Shown in pieces: positions 38,804-52,127 of a DNA stretch of 64,000 nt; position 1 is the stretch's first letter; each line of letters begins with the position of its first letter. The translations under genes were made by a program, and so were the position numbers. The stretch comes from Brugia malayi (taxonomy: Eukaryota; Nematoda; Chromadorea; Rhabditida; Onchocercidae), in contig NW_025062475.1 in assembly GCF_000002995.4 (NCBI RefSeq), positions 10,606,187-10,670,186 on the forward strand, in the 5' to 3' direction. The notes beneath the pieces were generated by a model. It worked only from the letters and a program-made list of their open reading frames with translations, was not told where the DNA came from and searched no databases.

Positions 38804-40884
38804 ACGAATGAAAAATTATTAGATAATCTAAAGCTAATAATCTTTGCTATGGCTCAACACTTTTTTTTTAACTCAATGTATTTTTATTAAGTTTTTTTTT
38901 TTTTTTCACATTTTTAAAACTTTAAATTTTGCACAGTTGAATATCGTATTGCAACTTTTTTTAATCATATTACAATTTTAATAAAGTAATTATATGAGAG
39001 TGTCTTACATAAAAGGTCAGAAAACATCAAATAGATATAGCCAACAGATAACGTAGGTTCACGTCTAAATGCTTGCGTTTTTACTGAGAGTTGTTGCGGA
39101 CTACTTAATATTACCGTTATTACTCCAAACTACTTGACTTTGGACTCTACATTAATCTTCATCTTTAACATGCAAAAGCAATGTCATATTTCACTGATTG
39201 TCTAATCTCACCTAAATTTAATTTTTCATAAATCTCTGCATACACTCACATTCATTATTCCAACGGGAAATGCAACTAATCATTCTATCATACTCTTTGC
39301 TAAAAGTTTCTTTGTTCGTATCTTCACTAATGCTAAGTGATATCTGAGAATTCGTAAATTAATTACTGAGTTTTAATGAGGTTTGAATGAGACTTTAATG
39401 ACTTTTAATGAGGTAATTTTATAAACTTTTTTCAGCTTTGTCATATTTTAGTATGTTTTTTATTTAGTTTAGCCTGAATATGTGATACATATACAATTGT
39501 AAACATACTAAAAAAAATTTCTCCTCCAAAATTGCAATCCATTATTTACTTCATTTTCTATTTGGTGACTTCCAAATATTTAATTCTATTGAAAAAAACA
39601 CTGTGATGTAAACACTTCATTTTCTTCTACTTAAAAGTATTTGGAAAAAAAAGAAAGCCGTACCATAATTAATCATTCATCTGCAACTCAAAATATATCA
39701 TTAATTGTAATTTAGAAAAAAAAAAAAGGAAAACCCTATATAGGTCTTTCTGAAAACAACATCATCTTATTAGTTTACTAATATTTATTAATTTTTAGAT
39801 AGAAGTTTGACAAATCTTACATGATGACATTCGTTTGATAATTAAACAAATCAAATTTATTCTGGTAGATTCTGGACGTTTTCATTTTTTAAAACATCTT
39901 ATTTGCTTACAGTTTTTCACAAATTTAAAAAATCTTTTCTGCAACAATTTTTCTATTTTCATTTTTTCATTGGTAATCATTGAATCTGTCTCCATGGAAA
40001 CCACAAGACCTAATATTTTTTAAAAGTTTGATTTTCAAAGTACAAAGAAGTAAATTTTAAGAAATAAATGGATGGCCAACTATTGTAAAGTGGTATCAAG
40101 TAAAAAAATCTTGGTAAGATGTCGAGAAAATTGCAATATATGTATTAGTTGGAATGTTAACTTTGTAAGCAAATTATTTTTTAGCATAGAGTAAGGAGAA
40201 ATAAGAATAGGTTAGAAAAAAATGTTTTGGCATGTTTTGCGTGCTGATAGCAGCGATATCAGAGTGCTGATAACATTCCAATGATAGCACCAAATCTGAA
40301 TGACAATTTGATTGGGCGACAAATTGAAATGTTTTATCATGTTATCACCACTTTTAATATCTTCGGATGATTTAGGTCCATTCGGGTGATTGCCGTGACA
40401 TTTCGGACTCTTTTGACACTTTGTTAATTTCGAAAAAAGTTTATTCCCGTTCACTATGGTCAATAACAGTACTTGCAGCATTCCATGATGGACAATTAGT
40501 GGACAACATAACGGCTAGCACAAATAAAAGAATGGCAACTCGATAGTGATAAGTACTGATTGCTTAACTTTAACTTTAACTCTTCCAGTAATTACGATTA
40601 AATTATTCATCTATCTCAACTGTGAATGATTATTTGGTTGCTTATCACATGCAAGTAAGCTATCTATATGTGTATGCAAAGCGCAAGTGGAATATTTTTT
40701 GTTTGCATATGTGCAAGAGTAACTGCTATCTCTCTTCAGCACTCTACAATATTCATTAATATTAATTAATTGATTTATTAATGAACTGTTTGTAACTCAA
40801 ACCTTATATTAATTCAACTTTTACTTCTCTTAATAGAAATATTATAAATCATCATCACGGCATAACTATTATAGATCAGTGAAC

Positions 40885-40906
40885 CGATCGATCGATTGAT
40901 CGATCG
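40885..40906. repeat. Perfect 9-bp-arm palindrome of GATC units
   Basis: CGATCGATC, then GATT, then GATCGATCG: perfect inverted arms of nine bases around four. It lies about 950 bases upstream of the sepiapterin reductase start. Function unknown. Confidence 0.7.
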
Positions 40907-41852
40907 ACTAATATGATGATTATTGGTCGAATGACAATGCCATTCAGCTTACATTTCTATTTCTTATCAAATATATCTTCCTTTTTTTACTTCCTCTCTT
41001 TCTCCTTCTTAACTCCTACATTAATGGCATTATCTTGTTATCAGCAAGCTAATCATCATATCAAATGACTATCTGTAAAACATTAGTTTATTATTCTATC
41101 ATCTTTTGAACAAATACGTCAACATCCCATCGGCTTTTTATTTCTGACTCTTTGAAATAAATAAATATTCCATTTTGCCTTCCCTTCAATCTACTGCAGC
41201 TGCCAGTTCTGCCTATTCTAAGAAATTGTTTTTGTTCTTTTGAAGAGAGTGCGCAAAAGCACAGACAATTTAATCGAAATGAAATAAACAAGGAAGGATA
41301 TATATTTATCGATCCAATAATTATTCTTCAATTTTTTCCCTTCTTTTCTACTATTTCATTTCTGCGATGGAATAAAATTAGAACTGTGAATTGATTAAAG
41401 CTTTTAGTTAGCATACTCTTAACTATAATCACATCAAAGAATTCACACACAAAAAAAAAAATCTCTTCTTTACAAATGTATTATCTCTTCGATACTCTTT
41501 TAATATTTACAAGCTTGTTTTGAATTGATCATTAATGATAACGAAGTGTGAAATTAAAAGATCTCAAATTGTCAACTGATAATCAATGATACAAACAGGT
41601 TCTGAAAAATTACCTGTGCCTAAATGATTTATTCCTTATTTCGCATTTTCATTTTCTTTTAAAAGTTTCATTTACAGAAGATTATTTCATCGGGAATGTT
41701 ACACTTGCACACTAATCATCTTTATAGCTTTTTCAGTTTTATGATTGTAATCTTCAATTTATAATTGTAATAAAACCAGAATTATTTCAATTTTGTGAAC
41801 TAAACGAGTAGAAGCTAATTAAAGCGACCGTTAACGATATTTTGGGCCCATA

Positions 41853-44019
<2,167 letters not shown>

Positions 44020-44061
44020 TTTATATTTGCAAAATTGTCACTTTCTCACTTCAATCTTTTC

Positions 44062-44067
44062 AATAAA
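44062..44067 (+). terminator. Polyadenylation signal AATAAA of sepiapterin reductase
   Basis: Canonical hexamer 43 bases after the TGA stop. Confidence 0.65.
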
Positions 44068-44545
44068 CACAAATTTTTGTTGTCAGCAAAAATCATACGA
44101 TGATAGCAATAGAAGAATTCATTCTCACTATCAATAGCATCACGATTAGCAATATAACAATCCAAAAGTCAGGTGACAGGTGACTCCTCGTTGTCGGGGG
44201 AAGTGTGCCATCACGCATCCAATACATCAAAGCGCATGCCTAACCACAGTTCCCATTGCACCGTCGAGAATATTCCCTACACTTTATAACATATACGCCA
44301 CGTGCGTCACATACACCACATACAACATGCACACATACACATTGTGTAATGCATTCTTCAGCAGCACTTTCGCTCATCTCTACCGTCTCCAGTTGGCATA
44401 CGTTCTCTATTCGGCTTTAGTATGGCTTAAATCATATGACATAGGACTTCTGAGCTTGTTCTACTAAATAACTGTGTCCTCATTTTAGAGTCTGAGGACT
44501 GCAGGACAAGGACTTCGAACAGTATTGTCAAATTATGACTTCCTT
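44068..44545. other. Intergenic region left of the inverted arm
   Basis: Less AT-biased than its neighbours, especially 44170-44290. The 95-codon open frame at 44180-44467 has no signal peptide, similarity or splice support, so I leave it uncalled. The arm homology begins abruptly at 44546. Confidence 0.45.
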
Positions 44546-44704
44546 CTACACATTGTATCAGCCCAACAATCGCTACAATATGAAATAATCATAGCATCCC
44601 AATAATCGCTATCACGGTTCATGACTGAAAATTCGAGTGATGTTGTTAACTCTCTTCTTCCCTTCTCTTAATCAAATGTCTTATGAGTACACGGATGTCC
44701 TTAT

Positions 44705-44730
44705 CATTTATCACTTTCAGGTGATAAATG
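44705..44730 (-). promoter_or_regulatory. Perfect 10-bp stem-loop in 3'UTR (left copy)
   Basis: CATTTATCAC, then a six-base loop, then GTGATAAATG: a perfect inverted repeat 53 bases downstream of the stop of the minus-strand peptide gene, next to a poly-A/T run. It could fold in the mRNA as a stability or processing element. The loop does not match iron-responsive or histone stem-loops. Confidence 0.5.
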
Positions 44731-44782
44731 CAAAAAAAAAAAAACAGCGAATAGTATCTACAGCAAACAAATCGTTCCATCC

Positions 44783-44956
44783 TTAGTGACCTATTGAATG
44801 ATGGTGGAAATGTTGATGAGGGAAGTGTCCATGATGGTGATGGTGATGATACTGATGCCATGGTTCATCCCAGTCATCGTCCCACCAGTCAGATGTTGTC
44901 ACCGATACTGTCAACAGAGCTAACAATAATATTGTGGCAAATCTTAGTGATACCAT
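44783..44956 (-). CDS. Secreted His/Trp/Asp-rich peptide, short form (left copy)
   Basis: 57 residues: a signal peptide (MVSLRFATILLLALLTVSVT, cleavage probably after TTS), then DWWDDDWDEPWHQY, six histidines, and an ending HQHFHHHSIGH. The mature peptide is about 35 residues with a Trp/Asp head and a His tail, likely secreted and able to bind Zn, Cu or Ni. It is a paralogue of the longer peptide at 45459-45677. Where that one continues GGHGG-like in frame, this one has TAA at the same place (GGTCACTAA against GGTCACGGA), so it looks like a truncated duplicate whose frame is otherwise intact. An acceptor-like CTTTCAG sits 6 bases upstream of the ATG. The copy at 62227-62400 has the same sequence. 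Function is not known. Confidence 0.75.
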   Translation of the reverse strand: MVSLRFATILLLALLTVSVTTSDWWDDDWDEPWHQYHHHHHHGHFPHQHFHHHSIGH

Positions 44957-45128
44957 TTCCCCCTGAAAGAATCTTGAAATTGTTATTCGGCAGCTTTAAT
45001 CAACAGTACTGTGTGAGGAACAGAAATAAAAATTTAAAAAAATATTTAGAAAATATTGCCCTGTTCTAACTTAATGAGGAAGAGAAGAATTAATGAGAAT
45101 GTCGCGGTGGAAATGAATTGAGAACAAC

Positions 45129-45268
45129 TTAAATACCCGAAATTAGGCCAAAAGCTAATATTACTTGTAAGACTGGAAGTGGGAAAATTGCAGTCCAACA
45201 AGAAGCTATAAAAAAATTCTTTTCCCATTAACCTAATTCTAAGCCTGTTTCAGTATTTGATATATAAG
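45129..45268. promoter_or_regulatory. Bidirectional promoter region of the left peptide gene pair
   Basis: TATATAAG at 45261-45268 (plus strand) points to the long peptide gene. About 60 bases on, a donor ACTCA|GTAAGT at 45331 pairs with the acceptor TTGCAG at 45456, giving a 5'UTR intron of 126 bases directly before the ATG. TATTTAAG on the minus strand (45128-45135) points to the short gene. The two TATA-like boxes face away from each other about 125 bases apart. TATA function is inferred from position and sequence. Confidence 0.55.
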
Positions 45269-45458
45269 CATCTCTTTTCTGAACTTCCTTATAGCAACCT
45301 GAACAGAATACCTCTTCTAACAAGTACTCAGTAAGTTTCTCCATTAGTCATTCCTTTTTACTAAAGTTTATTTAATCGATAATTACCTAACTTATCTCCT
45401 TGGTCATTTTTTGTGGCGTAATTCGATGTCTTAAATGCTAATTATCTGTATTGCAGTG

Positions 45459-45677
45459 ATGGTATCACTGCGATTTGCCACAATATTATTGCTAGCTCTG
45501 TTGACAGTATCGGTGACAGCATCTGGCTGGTGGGACGATGACTGGGATGAACCCTGGCATCAGTATCATCACCATCACCATCGTGGACACTTCCCGTGGC
45601 ATCAGCAACATTTCCACCATCACCCACATCACGACGGTCATCATTCGTTTGGTCACGGAGGATGGAAATGGGATTGA
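45459..45677 (+). CDS. Secreted His/Trp/Asp-rich peptide, long form (left copy)
   Basis: 72 residues: the signal peptide MVSLRFATILLLALLTVSVT with likely cleavage after TAS, then GWWDDDWDEPWHQY, five His, RGHFPWHQQHFHHH, and an ending HSFGHGGWKWD. About a third of the mature 50 residues are His and seven are Trp, with an acidic head; there is no Cys. It is probably a secreted metal-binding or antimicrobial-like peptide, but no known family is recognised. The start is the ATG at 45459 right after a TTGCAG acceptor; the upstream ATG at 45435 lies inside the proposed 5'UTR intron. The copy at 61506-61724 differs by one residue (RG against HG). The downstream flank is not shared between the copies, so the two loci may end in different 3'UTRs. 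Confidence 0.8.
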   Translation: MVSLRFATILLLALLTVSVTASGWWDDDWDEPWHQYHHHHHRGHFPWHQQHFHHHPHHDGHHSFGHGGWKWD

Positions 45678-45681
45678 TATA

Positions 45682-46388
45682 TTCTTTGGCAATGTTCAAC
45701 TGTTTTGCCTCGTATTTGACAATTTCTTCTATCTTAAATTATAAAGCTTTTCTTTGTATTTATTGGTAAATAGCTCAACTAGAGATATAAACGTTTATGA
45801 AATAGTATGCTTTCACTACCGTAACTGATCAGTTGCAGATTGCAAGTAATATCATTGCTACTAGAATGGTAAAGTATTAAATAAGAAGCAAATTTTCGTC
45901 TTTTTTTTTTTTCCTGCCTTTATTCCCTGATCAATGAACTTCTTGACATAATTTGGTCCAATTATAGTAGTTTTTTAGTAAGGTATTTTCAAATGTTAGT
46001 GCTTCGTCCTATTCTGAAATATCAAAAAAAAGCAGAATACAGCGAGTTCTGAGATTTAGTTAAAGTTTTAAATGAATGATGACAGCAGAGTTGATATGTA
46101 ACACAGATACTAAAAGCTGAATATAAAAAATGAATGGACAGCCTGAAACTAATGGACTCAAGCATATACTTTCTATTTGCATAAAGTTCCAAAATTTTAT
46201 AAAAAGTTTATGAAACTTATCATTTAATGGAGCAAAAATTTTAGAAATTATGTCAAATGGAGTCACTTGAAGAGATAAACAATGGAATTATGAAGAATAC
46301 TTAGTGAATTCCTAAGTTTTATTCAAAAATGAAAATGCTAGAGTAGTAATTATAGTGGTGACTTCATTAAATATATAAATTAATTCTT
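45682..46388. other. Intergenic region inside the inverted arms
   Basis: About 700 AT-rich bases between the left arm and the 3' end of the orphan membrane-protein gene. Only a T run near 45900 was noted. The sequence differs from the corresponding inner flank of the right arm. Confidence 0.5.
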
Positions 46389-47512
46389 TTAACTTTTTTC
46401 CGATAATGATCTTGTGAAAGATCTTGTTGTCGCTGATACGGAAGATGGCCTTTTCACGTGCATATTCGTCCCTCTTCTGCTGCGTGACGTTATAAACTTG
46501 TCATTTGTAATAGTTGATTTCTTTGGAATGCTAGTTTTCGAATTCATATTACTTGATTGTATTGTTGATGAAGATTCTATATCAGTGTTGACATTTCTTT
46601 GATATTTCCTTATCCCTTCTGTGTCATCTTTTCGTGTAGTGCATGAGCTTGATTGCTGTGTAGGAGATGTACACAATAACGATACTAAAACTGTTTCAAT
46701 TTAAATTCATTTGCAGCTGCAGGATGCAATCATCCATGCATGCAGCATGTAAAACGCTAACAATATGCTCTATAACAGAATAGCGGGAAATTGATCCACG
46801 CAACGTAATGTGCTTACGCAATTCTCTAGATGATGGGCAATTTCGAGCAGAAAAAATGGCTCTGATTTCTTCTCTGCTGCGATTAGCATTGCAATTAAAT
46901 TGTTTTTGGCATTGGAACTGTTCTTCGGATATACTATTCTGCAATCATTCTATCATCGTTCATTATCATTTTTCAATTTGAATCTGTGACCGTAACAGTT
47001 ACCCACTCTTTGATCCTATGAGATTAGATAATACTTCTTATATTTAAATGAGGCAAAATATATTACTTTTACTGATAAGATCAATAGTGAAGTTAAATGA
47101 TTTTATATAGATATAATGGTGACAATCACTTAGATCTCGAAATATCTGTGTAATCTTTTTTTCATGCGACTGTGAAATTAAAAATAAGAAAGCTTTGCAT
47201 TAAAACTATACTAATAATTCAAAGATTCTTTAAGCATAATATAGTCGTGATGCTTGATTTAAATGATGCTATTTCTTGATTTTTGAATATGCTTGCTATT
47301 TCAATTATCCTTGAAAGTATGAATTGAAATGACGAAGGTAAGAAACAACTAACCACTGGAATGATAAATTTTTTTGGTCTAAATTCAAGTAAAAATTGAA
47401 ACATCTTTTGTTGCTTTCGTTCCAAAAATTCAAAGATAATCGCTGGTACAAGGAAGATAAGTGGCAGCAAAGTCATTAAAATAATCATTGCTACCGTTTC
47501 ATATAATTTCAT
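46389..47512 (-). CDS. Uncharacterised single-pass membrane protein
   Basis: Proposed exons: 47354-47512, 46818-46938, 46389-46684, joining in phase to 191 residues. Exon 1 begins MKLYETVAM and is followed by a strong hydrophobic helix (about residues 8-28) and a basic ERKQQK segment, fitting a signal anchor with a cytosolic Lys-rich edge. Exon 2 carries four Cys in CQKQFNC and ARNC with an acidic/basic helix REEIRAIF. Exon 3 is a Ser/Thr/Arg-rich, probably disordered tail ending SFTRSLSEKS. Donors CCAGTG|GTTAGT and TTGC|GTAAGC and acceptors ATTGCAG and GTTTTAG are acceptable, and the phases (0 then 1) agree. An acceptor-like TTTAAAG is nine bases before the ATG. No known domain is recognised. 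It lies alone between the inverted arms. Confidence 0.45.
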
Positions 47513-50500
47513 TATTCCGAACTTTAAATTGCAGACAGGTAGTATCAGTGATATAATTTTTAAGTTATTGTTCAAAATTTGGATAGAATTAACAAATATT
47601 GGAAATACTGAGATATTTTCTTTATGTGAATCTCATTTTTTTTAAAAAAAAAAAAAAAGGTAAGCGAAATCAATTGCACATTTCTTCATTGACATAGTAA
47701 TTAATTATAAAGAAGTAATACTAATTAAGAAGTAATGTAGATCATTTAATTGACTTGGAAATTTTGATTTTAATTGTTTTACAGGGCAGGAAATGTCCAA
47801 ATAGTTAATGGGACATTTTTCCAGAGACATTCTGTGTGATTGCATAGTGAAGTGATTCCAAAATAGATTCATGAACTTGAATCTCAAATCATATTTTGAT
47901 GTATTGTGCTGACAAAAAATGTGTATTCTTGGCTGGTCTAATAATTTCATCAATGTAATTAGCATCTTATGATTTTGATCAGTTCTGGCTGAAGGAATTA
48001 TTGTTATCAGACAGGAAAAAAAATATAAGAAGAATTATGCTGACGAGTCATAAAAGTTAATTCAAAGGTATACTGATGGTTTCTAAACGATATTACTTGC
48101 AAGCCTCTAACAAGTATTTTCTCACTTTTTGAACTTAACTCTAAAATTGGCTATGTGCATGAAATAAATGAATGTACATAAATATTCATATAAATAAACT
48201 TAGCAATTAATGTATCAAACATAGGAGAAAATATTTGATTTTGTCCGATTATATTACAAAATACGAGATCTTAAATCATGCGATCAATGTTGTTCGAAAG
48301 AATTTTTAAGATACATGAACAATTATACCATTTTAATTGTGCAACCGGTTCACTGAGAATTCTTTTTAATCAAACAACGCTCTGTTTTAAATTATTCCTC
48401 ATTATATATCATTATGAAATGAAAGTGATAGCAAGTAATTTTAATAAAATATTAACAACAACATTTTCTATATGAATTACTCTTAGATGGAATGAAAGAG
48501 ATAATTTGATCATTCAAATTATAACTGCTGAAAAAAGAACTAAGATTTTAGTGATAATCCATGAATGGACTATTGCGCATTTGTTCAACTTTAGAGCTGA
48601 TTTATATCTTGTTCTTTAAGACTTCATAAAATTCTTGTTAGATTTTCAAGTCTTCATCAGTGGTAAGTACTGCGTGTTATGATTCTGAAATATTAGAAGA
48701 ATGAACAAAATAAGTGAGAAATTGTTAGCTTTACTTTGAATTCTGCTTTGCAAGTAAAAATTTTTTCTATAGCCTTTATGATTTTTTCTTTTTTTATGGT
48801 GTTTTGTTGCTTCACATAGGTTAGTACAAATCATTTTTGATCGAGCGCATAAGTACTGGAAAAGGACTGGAAATCGAACACTAAAGATCGAATATCCGGT
48901 ATATAGTTCTCTCTTGTCATTGTAAATTTCATTTGTTTTAGAGAACTATTTCTCTCTCTTCCATGCTTAAAATCAACTAAATTTTCCGGATCAGTAGTTC
49001 TTGTGTGTTTACTTAAATTAGTGAAAGATGCAAAATTTATTGAACACTTTCTTAATTTAATTAATACAGAAATTTAATTGTTTTGACTTAAATTCTGCAA
49101 AAATAAACGTATCCCTTGAAGATTTGCAACACTGAAATGACTGGTTTCTTTTGACCGCAGATATGACCGGAATGAAGAGAAATTGGATAACACTGAAAGA
49201 AAAGTAACAATGATAAAAAGGAAATGTTGACGGAAAGGAATTGAGAAGGGCGGTGATATATGAGAATTTGAAGGATGTGGGGAAGAAGTGAAAGGTCAGT
49301 GGGAAATGATTTTGACAATTTACGAGTCGCTTTAACCATTTACCGACTGGTTTCAAATTTTTCTCTAAACTTTATAAACTTTATTGATATTAAAAGAAAA
49401 AAAATTTTTTTTTTGTTCAATAATTCTGTTAATAATGAAATGTAACTATTGGTAGGCTATTAATGAGTGAAATATTACCGAATGATCAGTCAAGGCGCAA
49501 TTGTGATTTATGCATCTCGAAGCATTGTGAGCCAATTTATATTTAATTTGATGCATTTGAATAATGATGAAATGTATTAAAATAGTACAATCGAGCAAGA
49601 AAATGTATGTTTTATAATTTTTTCAGCTTAAGACTTCTATTCAATTATTATTTACTTTGAATAATTGCCATAAGCAAAAAAAAGTTCAATAATAACAAGT
49701 TTGAGAAGTTTTTTATTTTTTAATAATTCAGCAATGAAATAAAATAATTTTTGCTTTTTCTTCATTGAATTTTTAATGGAATTTATAAGATTACTAACAA
49801 ATAACTTATAATACTAACAAAGCATTAGACCATAAAATAATTACAAACGTATAACACAACTTTAAAAGTTTTGAAAAAAAGATGAAAGTGTTAAAGTTAA
49901 CGATAAAATACAGATTAGAAGAAAGGAATTGAACGTCTTCAATCTGCGATAGTTTAATGTTTGAAACAAATGAAAGAGTTAATAAAACTTAATCAACACA
50001 AGCTTTATTAGCTGAGTAGTGGTGGGAAAAAATTGTCGTCTTGAGATGTCCTGTAAAGAATGGAAATTATTTCTCGATCGAATTGTAAAATGACTTTTAA
50101 ATGCCGTCTCAATGGTCAGATGGAAAATCTCAAAATAGGAAATAGAAAAAAAAATAGTCATAATCATTGATTGGTGATTATCGTTCGCAATGATTTTTCC
50201 AAATATAAATGTAACTATTTTACCTCAGAAAACCAATGTACATCGAAAATGAATTTTGTTCAGTCAACAAAATGTCACAATTCTTAACTACGAGAACACA
50301 CTATAATAGTTATTACTTAATTAAAGGATATGGTCGATTTATTCATAACAATTTGAAATTATAACTTGAAACTATAGTCACTTTTGTATTCTGCACTTCT
50401 TTGAAGAAGCTATCAATGCATCCTTTTAAAAGCACAAAATTAAAATTTTTAAACTCTGTTTCGCTTCCATTTCTCTGAGTACAAGTTTAAGCTAAAAATA

Positions 50501-52127
50501 GTCAATAACTGACTGATAAGTGCACTTATAATTAATATTAAATCAAATTGTAATTTCAATGAGTAATTCAAATAATATACGAAAGATAAACGATAAATCT
50601 GAAAATCTTAAATCAGTAATGAGTACTTTTTTGTTTATCGTTAAAATTGAGAGTTATAGAATGTTGAGGAAAACAATCACATATCTGAAAGATAGAAAAT
50701 TTGGAATATGCAGAAAGAACTTCTAATTTTTTGATAAATTCCAAAAAAAGAATTATTATTTTTTTTTTTTTTTTTTTGTTGGATTTTTCTAATATTTGGA
50801 AGCCATCTAAAATTAGCATCATTTTCAAATTATATGGACCATGTAAATTTGTAATCATTTAATGAAATTTAGAGATTTAAATAAGAATTTTGCTGATTTC
50901 TCAAGTTTCTCAGAATTAGGGATATTGAGAAGGAAATATTAGAAAACTTTCTAGAAAACATTTTATTTAGTTTCATTGTGCATTATTTGTTCAGATCAAA
51001 GACATTGTTTGCATGAATCCCGAGATATATCGAGAATTCTGCTATCAAACTATGAAACTGACAAGACAAATGTTTCTTTTACATTATTTTATTATTGCTT
51101 CTTCCACTTCTATCTTCATTAAAAATTTTTTTTATCTTTTAATAACTAATTTCCTGATAGCTAGTAATTATTACTTACTAACTTTAGTAAATAGCGGATA
51201 TTTGCGTAACGTAATTAATTAATGAAATAGCAATTATTGCATTTAATCATGGTTATAACTTATTTTATTTTCATTTCTTAATAATTTATTTCCTTTTAAA
51301 GTGCTACGATCATTATGAAAAGCACTGGAAATCTTTTCACTCCCAACAATAAGAATTTTACCTAGTGAAATGAATACATTCAATAAAATTTGAAACAGAA
51401 GCAGAATGATCATTGATATTTCGATCACTGCGACAATAATAGTGATTGCTTATCAGACGATAGACGATGCTGATTATTTCATCTTTACTCTTCTATATTA
51501 TCATTTTTTTTATCATTTCATTTAGTCTAATAATTATCCTTTTTAATCAATCTTAAGCCCTATTTTGTTGTTTTGCGTGCGAAAATCTTCTGATATCAGT
51601 GATAATTATTATTATCACGAAATCTCACATGATTAAAAAAAAAGGTTTGCTAGTCGCCGAAGTGTCCATTGTATGTTTAGTTTGCATGATGCACATATTA
51701 ATGATAATTCTCGAAAACATTTCGTGTTAACTTTCTTTGTGAAATCCTGTAATTGAATTATTTTTTGATCAATTATATCCATCCCTATATAAAGTACAGA
51801 AAAAGATAAAAAAAATTTAATAATCATCAACAATGGTCATTTGTTACTTTGTAGAAATTTTTCATTGTGAATTTCTTATCAAAAATTTCTTTATCAATTT
51901 GCTTTATAAAGCTGTTATAATTTATTCAGCTATTTCCTGAGTTTTTTTTTTCTCTCCAAATTGTTAAACTTAATAATTTCAAATTTTAGTGATAGCAATT
52001 CAACTATTCAATTTCATTTCTATTTTAAATTTATTTTGTTTCGTATCAAAGGTACGTGTTTATATTACATACGTAAATAGTCATTTGAGCAAATTTTGCA
52101 GTTTGTAAAGTGCTCTCTTATTTTGAA
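47513..52127. other. Gene-poor AT-rich region inside the inverted arms
   Basis: About 4.6 kb of AT-rich DNA with A and T runs and no convincing exon on either strand. The promoter of the vWA-ZP gene should lie at its right end. AAATTTTGCAG at about 52100 is an acceptor-like site 27 bases before that gene's ATG. Confidence 0.55.

Larger units (their letters stand above)
35345..41852. other. Gene-poor AT-rich block
   Basis: About 6.5 kb without a convincing gene. It contains an ATT microsatellite (35660-35830), a 23-base direct repeat pair around a non-repetitive insert (35805-36060), a GA microsatellite, a GATC-type palindrome at 40885-40906, and TATAAAAAG at 38442-38450 with no gene behind it. 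A hydrophobic open stretch on the minus strand near 40480-40545 lacks a start codon. Confidence 0.55.
44546..45681. repeat. Left arm of a near-identical long inverted repeat
   Basis: The reverse complement of 61502-62638. By eye I found only one base substitution (in the His-rich gene, giving Arg instead of His) and one length difference in a poly-A run (13 against 14) over about 1136 bases. The homology breaks sharply at CTACACATTG on the outer side and just after GATTGATAT on the inner side. The arm holds two divergent His-rich peptide genes with the promoter region between them. Confidence 0.95.

Noticed and set aside
40480..40560. Minus-strand hydrophobic stretch (VAILLFVLAVMLSTNC) resembling a signal peptide
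   Set aside because: No in-frame ATG and no upstream exon that joins in phase; a stop follows soon after. It might be part of a small secreted-peptide gene, but the sequence does not support a model.
44180..44467. 95-codon plus-strand frame between sepiapterin reductase and the left arm
   Set aside because: Composition typical of non-coding DNA, no recognised motif, and an ordinary downstream position.
45442..45699. Open frame antisense to the long His-rich gene, rich in Asp, Gly and Met (also 61470-61741 and 44794-45069)
   Set aside because: It mirrors the CAT/CAC histidine codons on the other strand. It has no signal peptide or splice context, whereas the sense frame has both.
47219..47353. 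Continuation of the membrane-protein exon to a 118-codon frame
   Set aside because: The extra part is hydrophobic low-complexity sequence. A GTTAGT donor at 47353 and an in-phase next exon explain the gene better.
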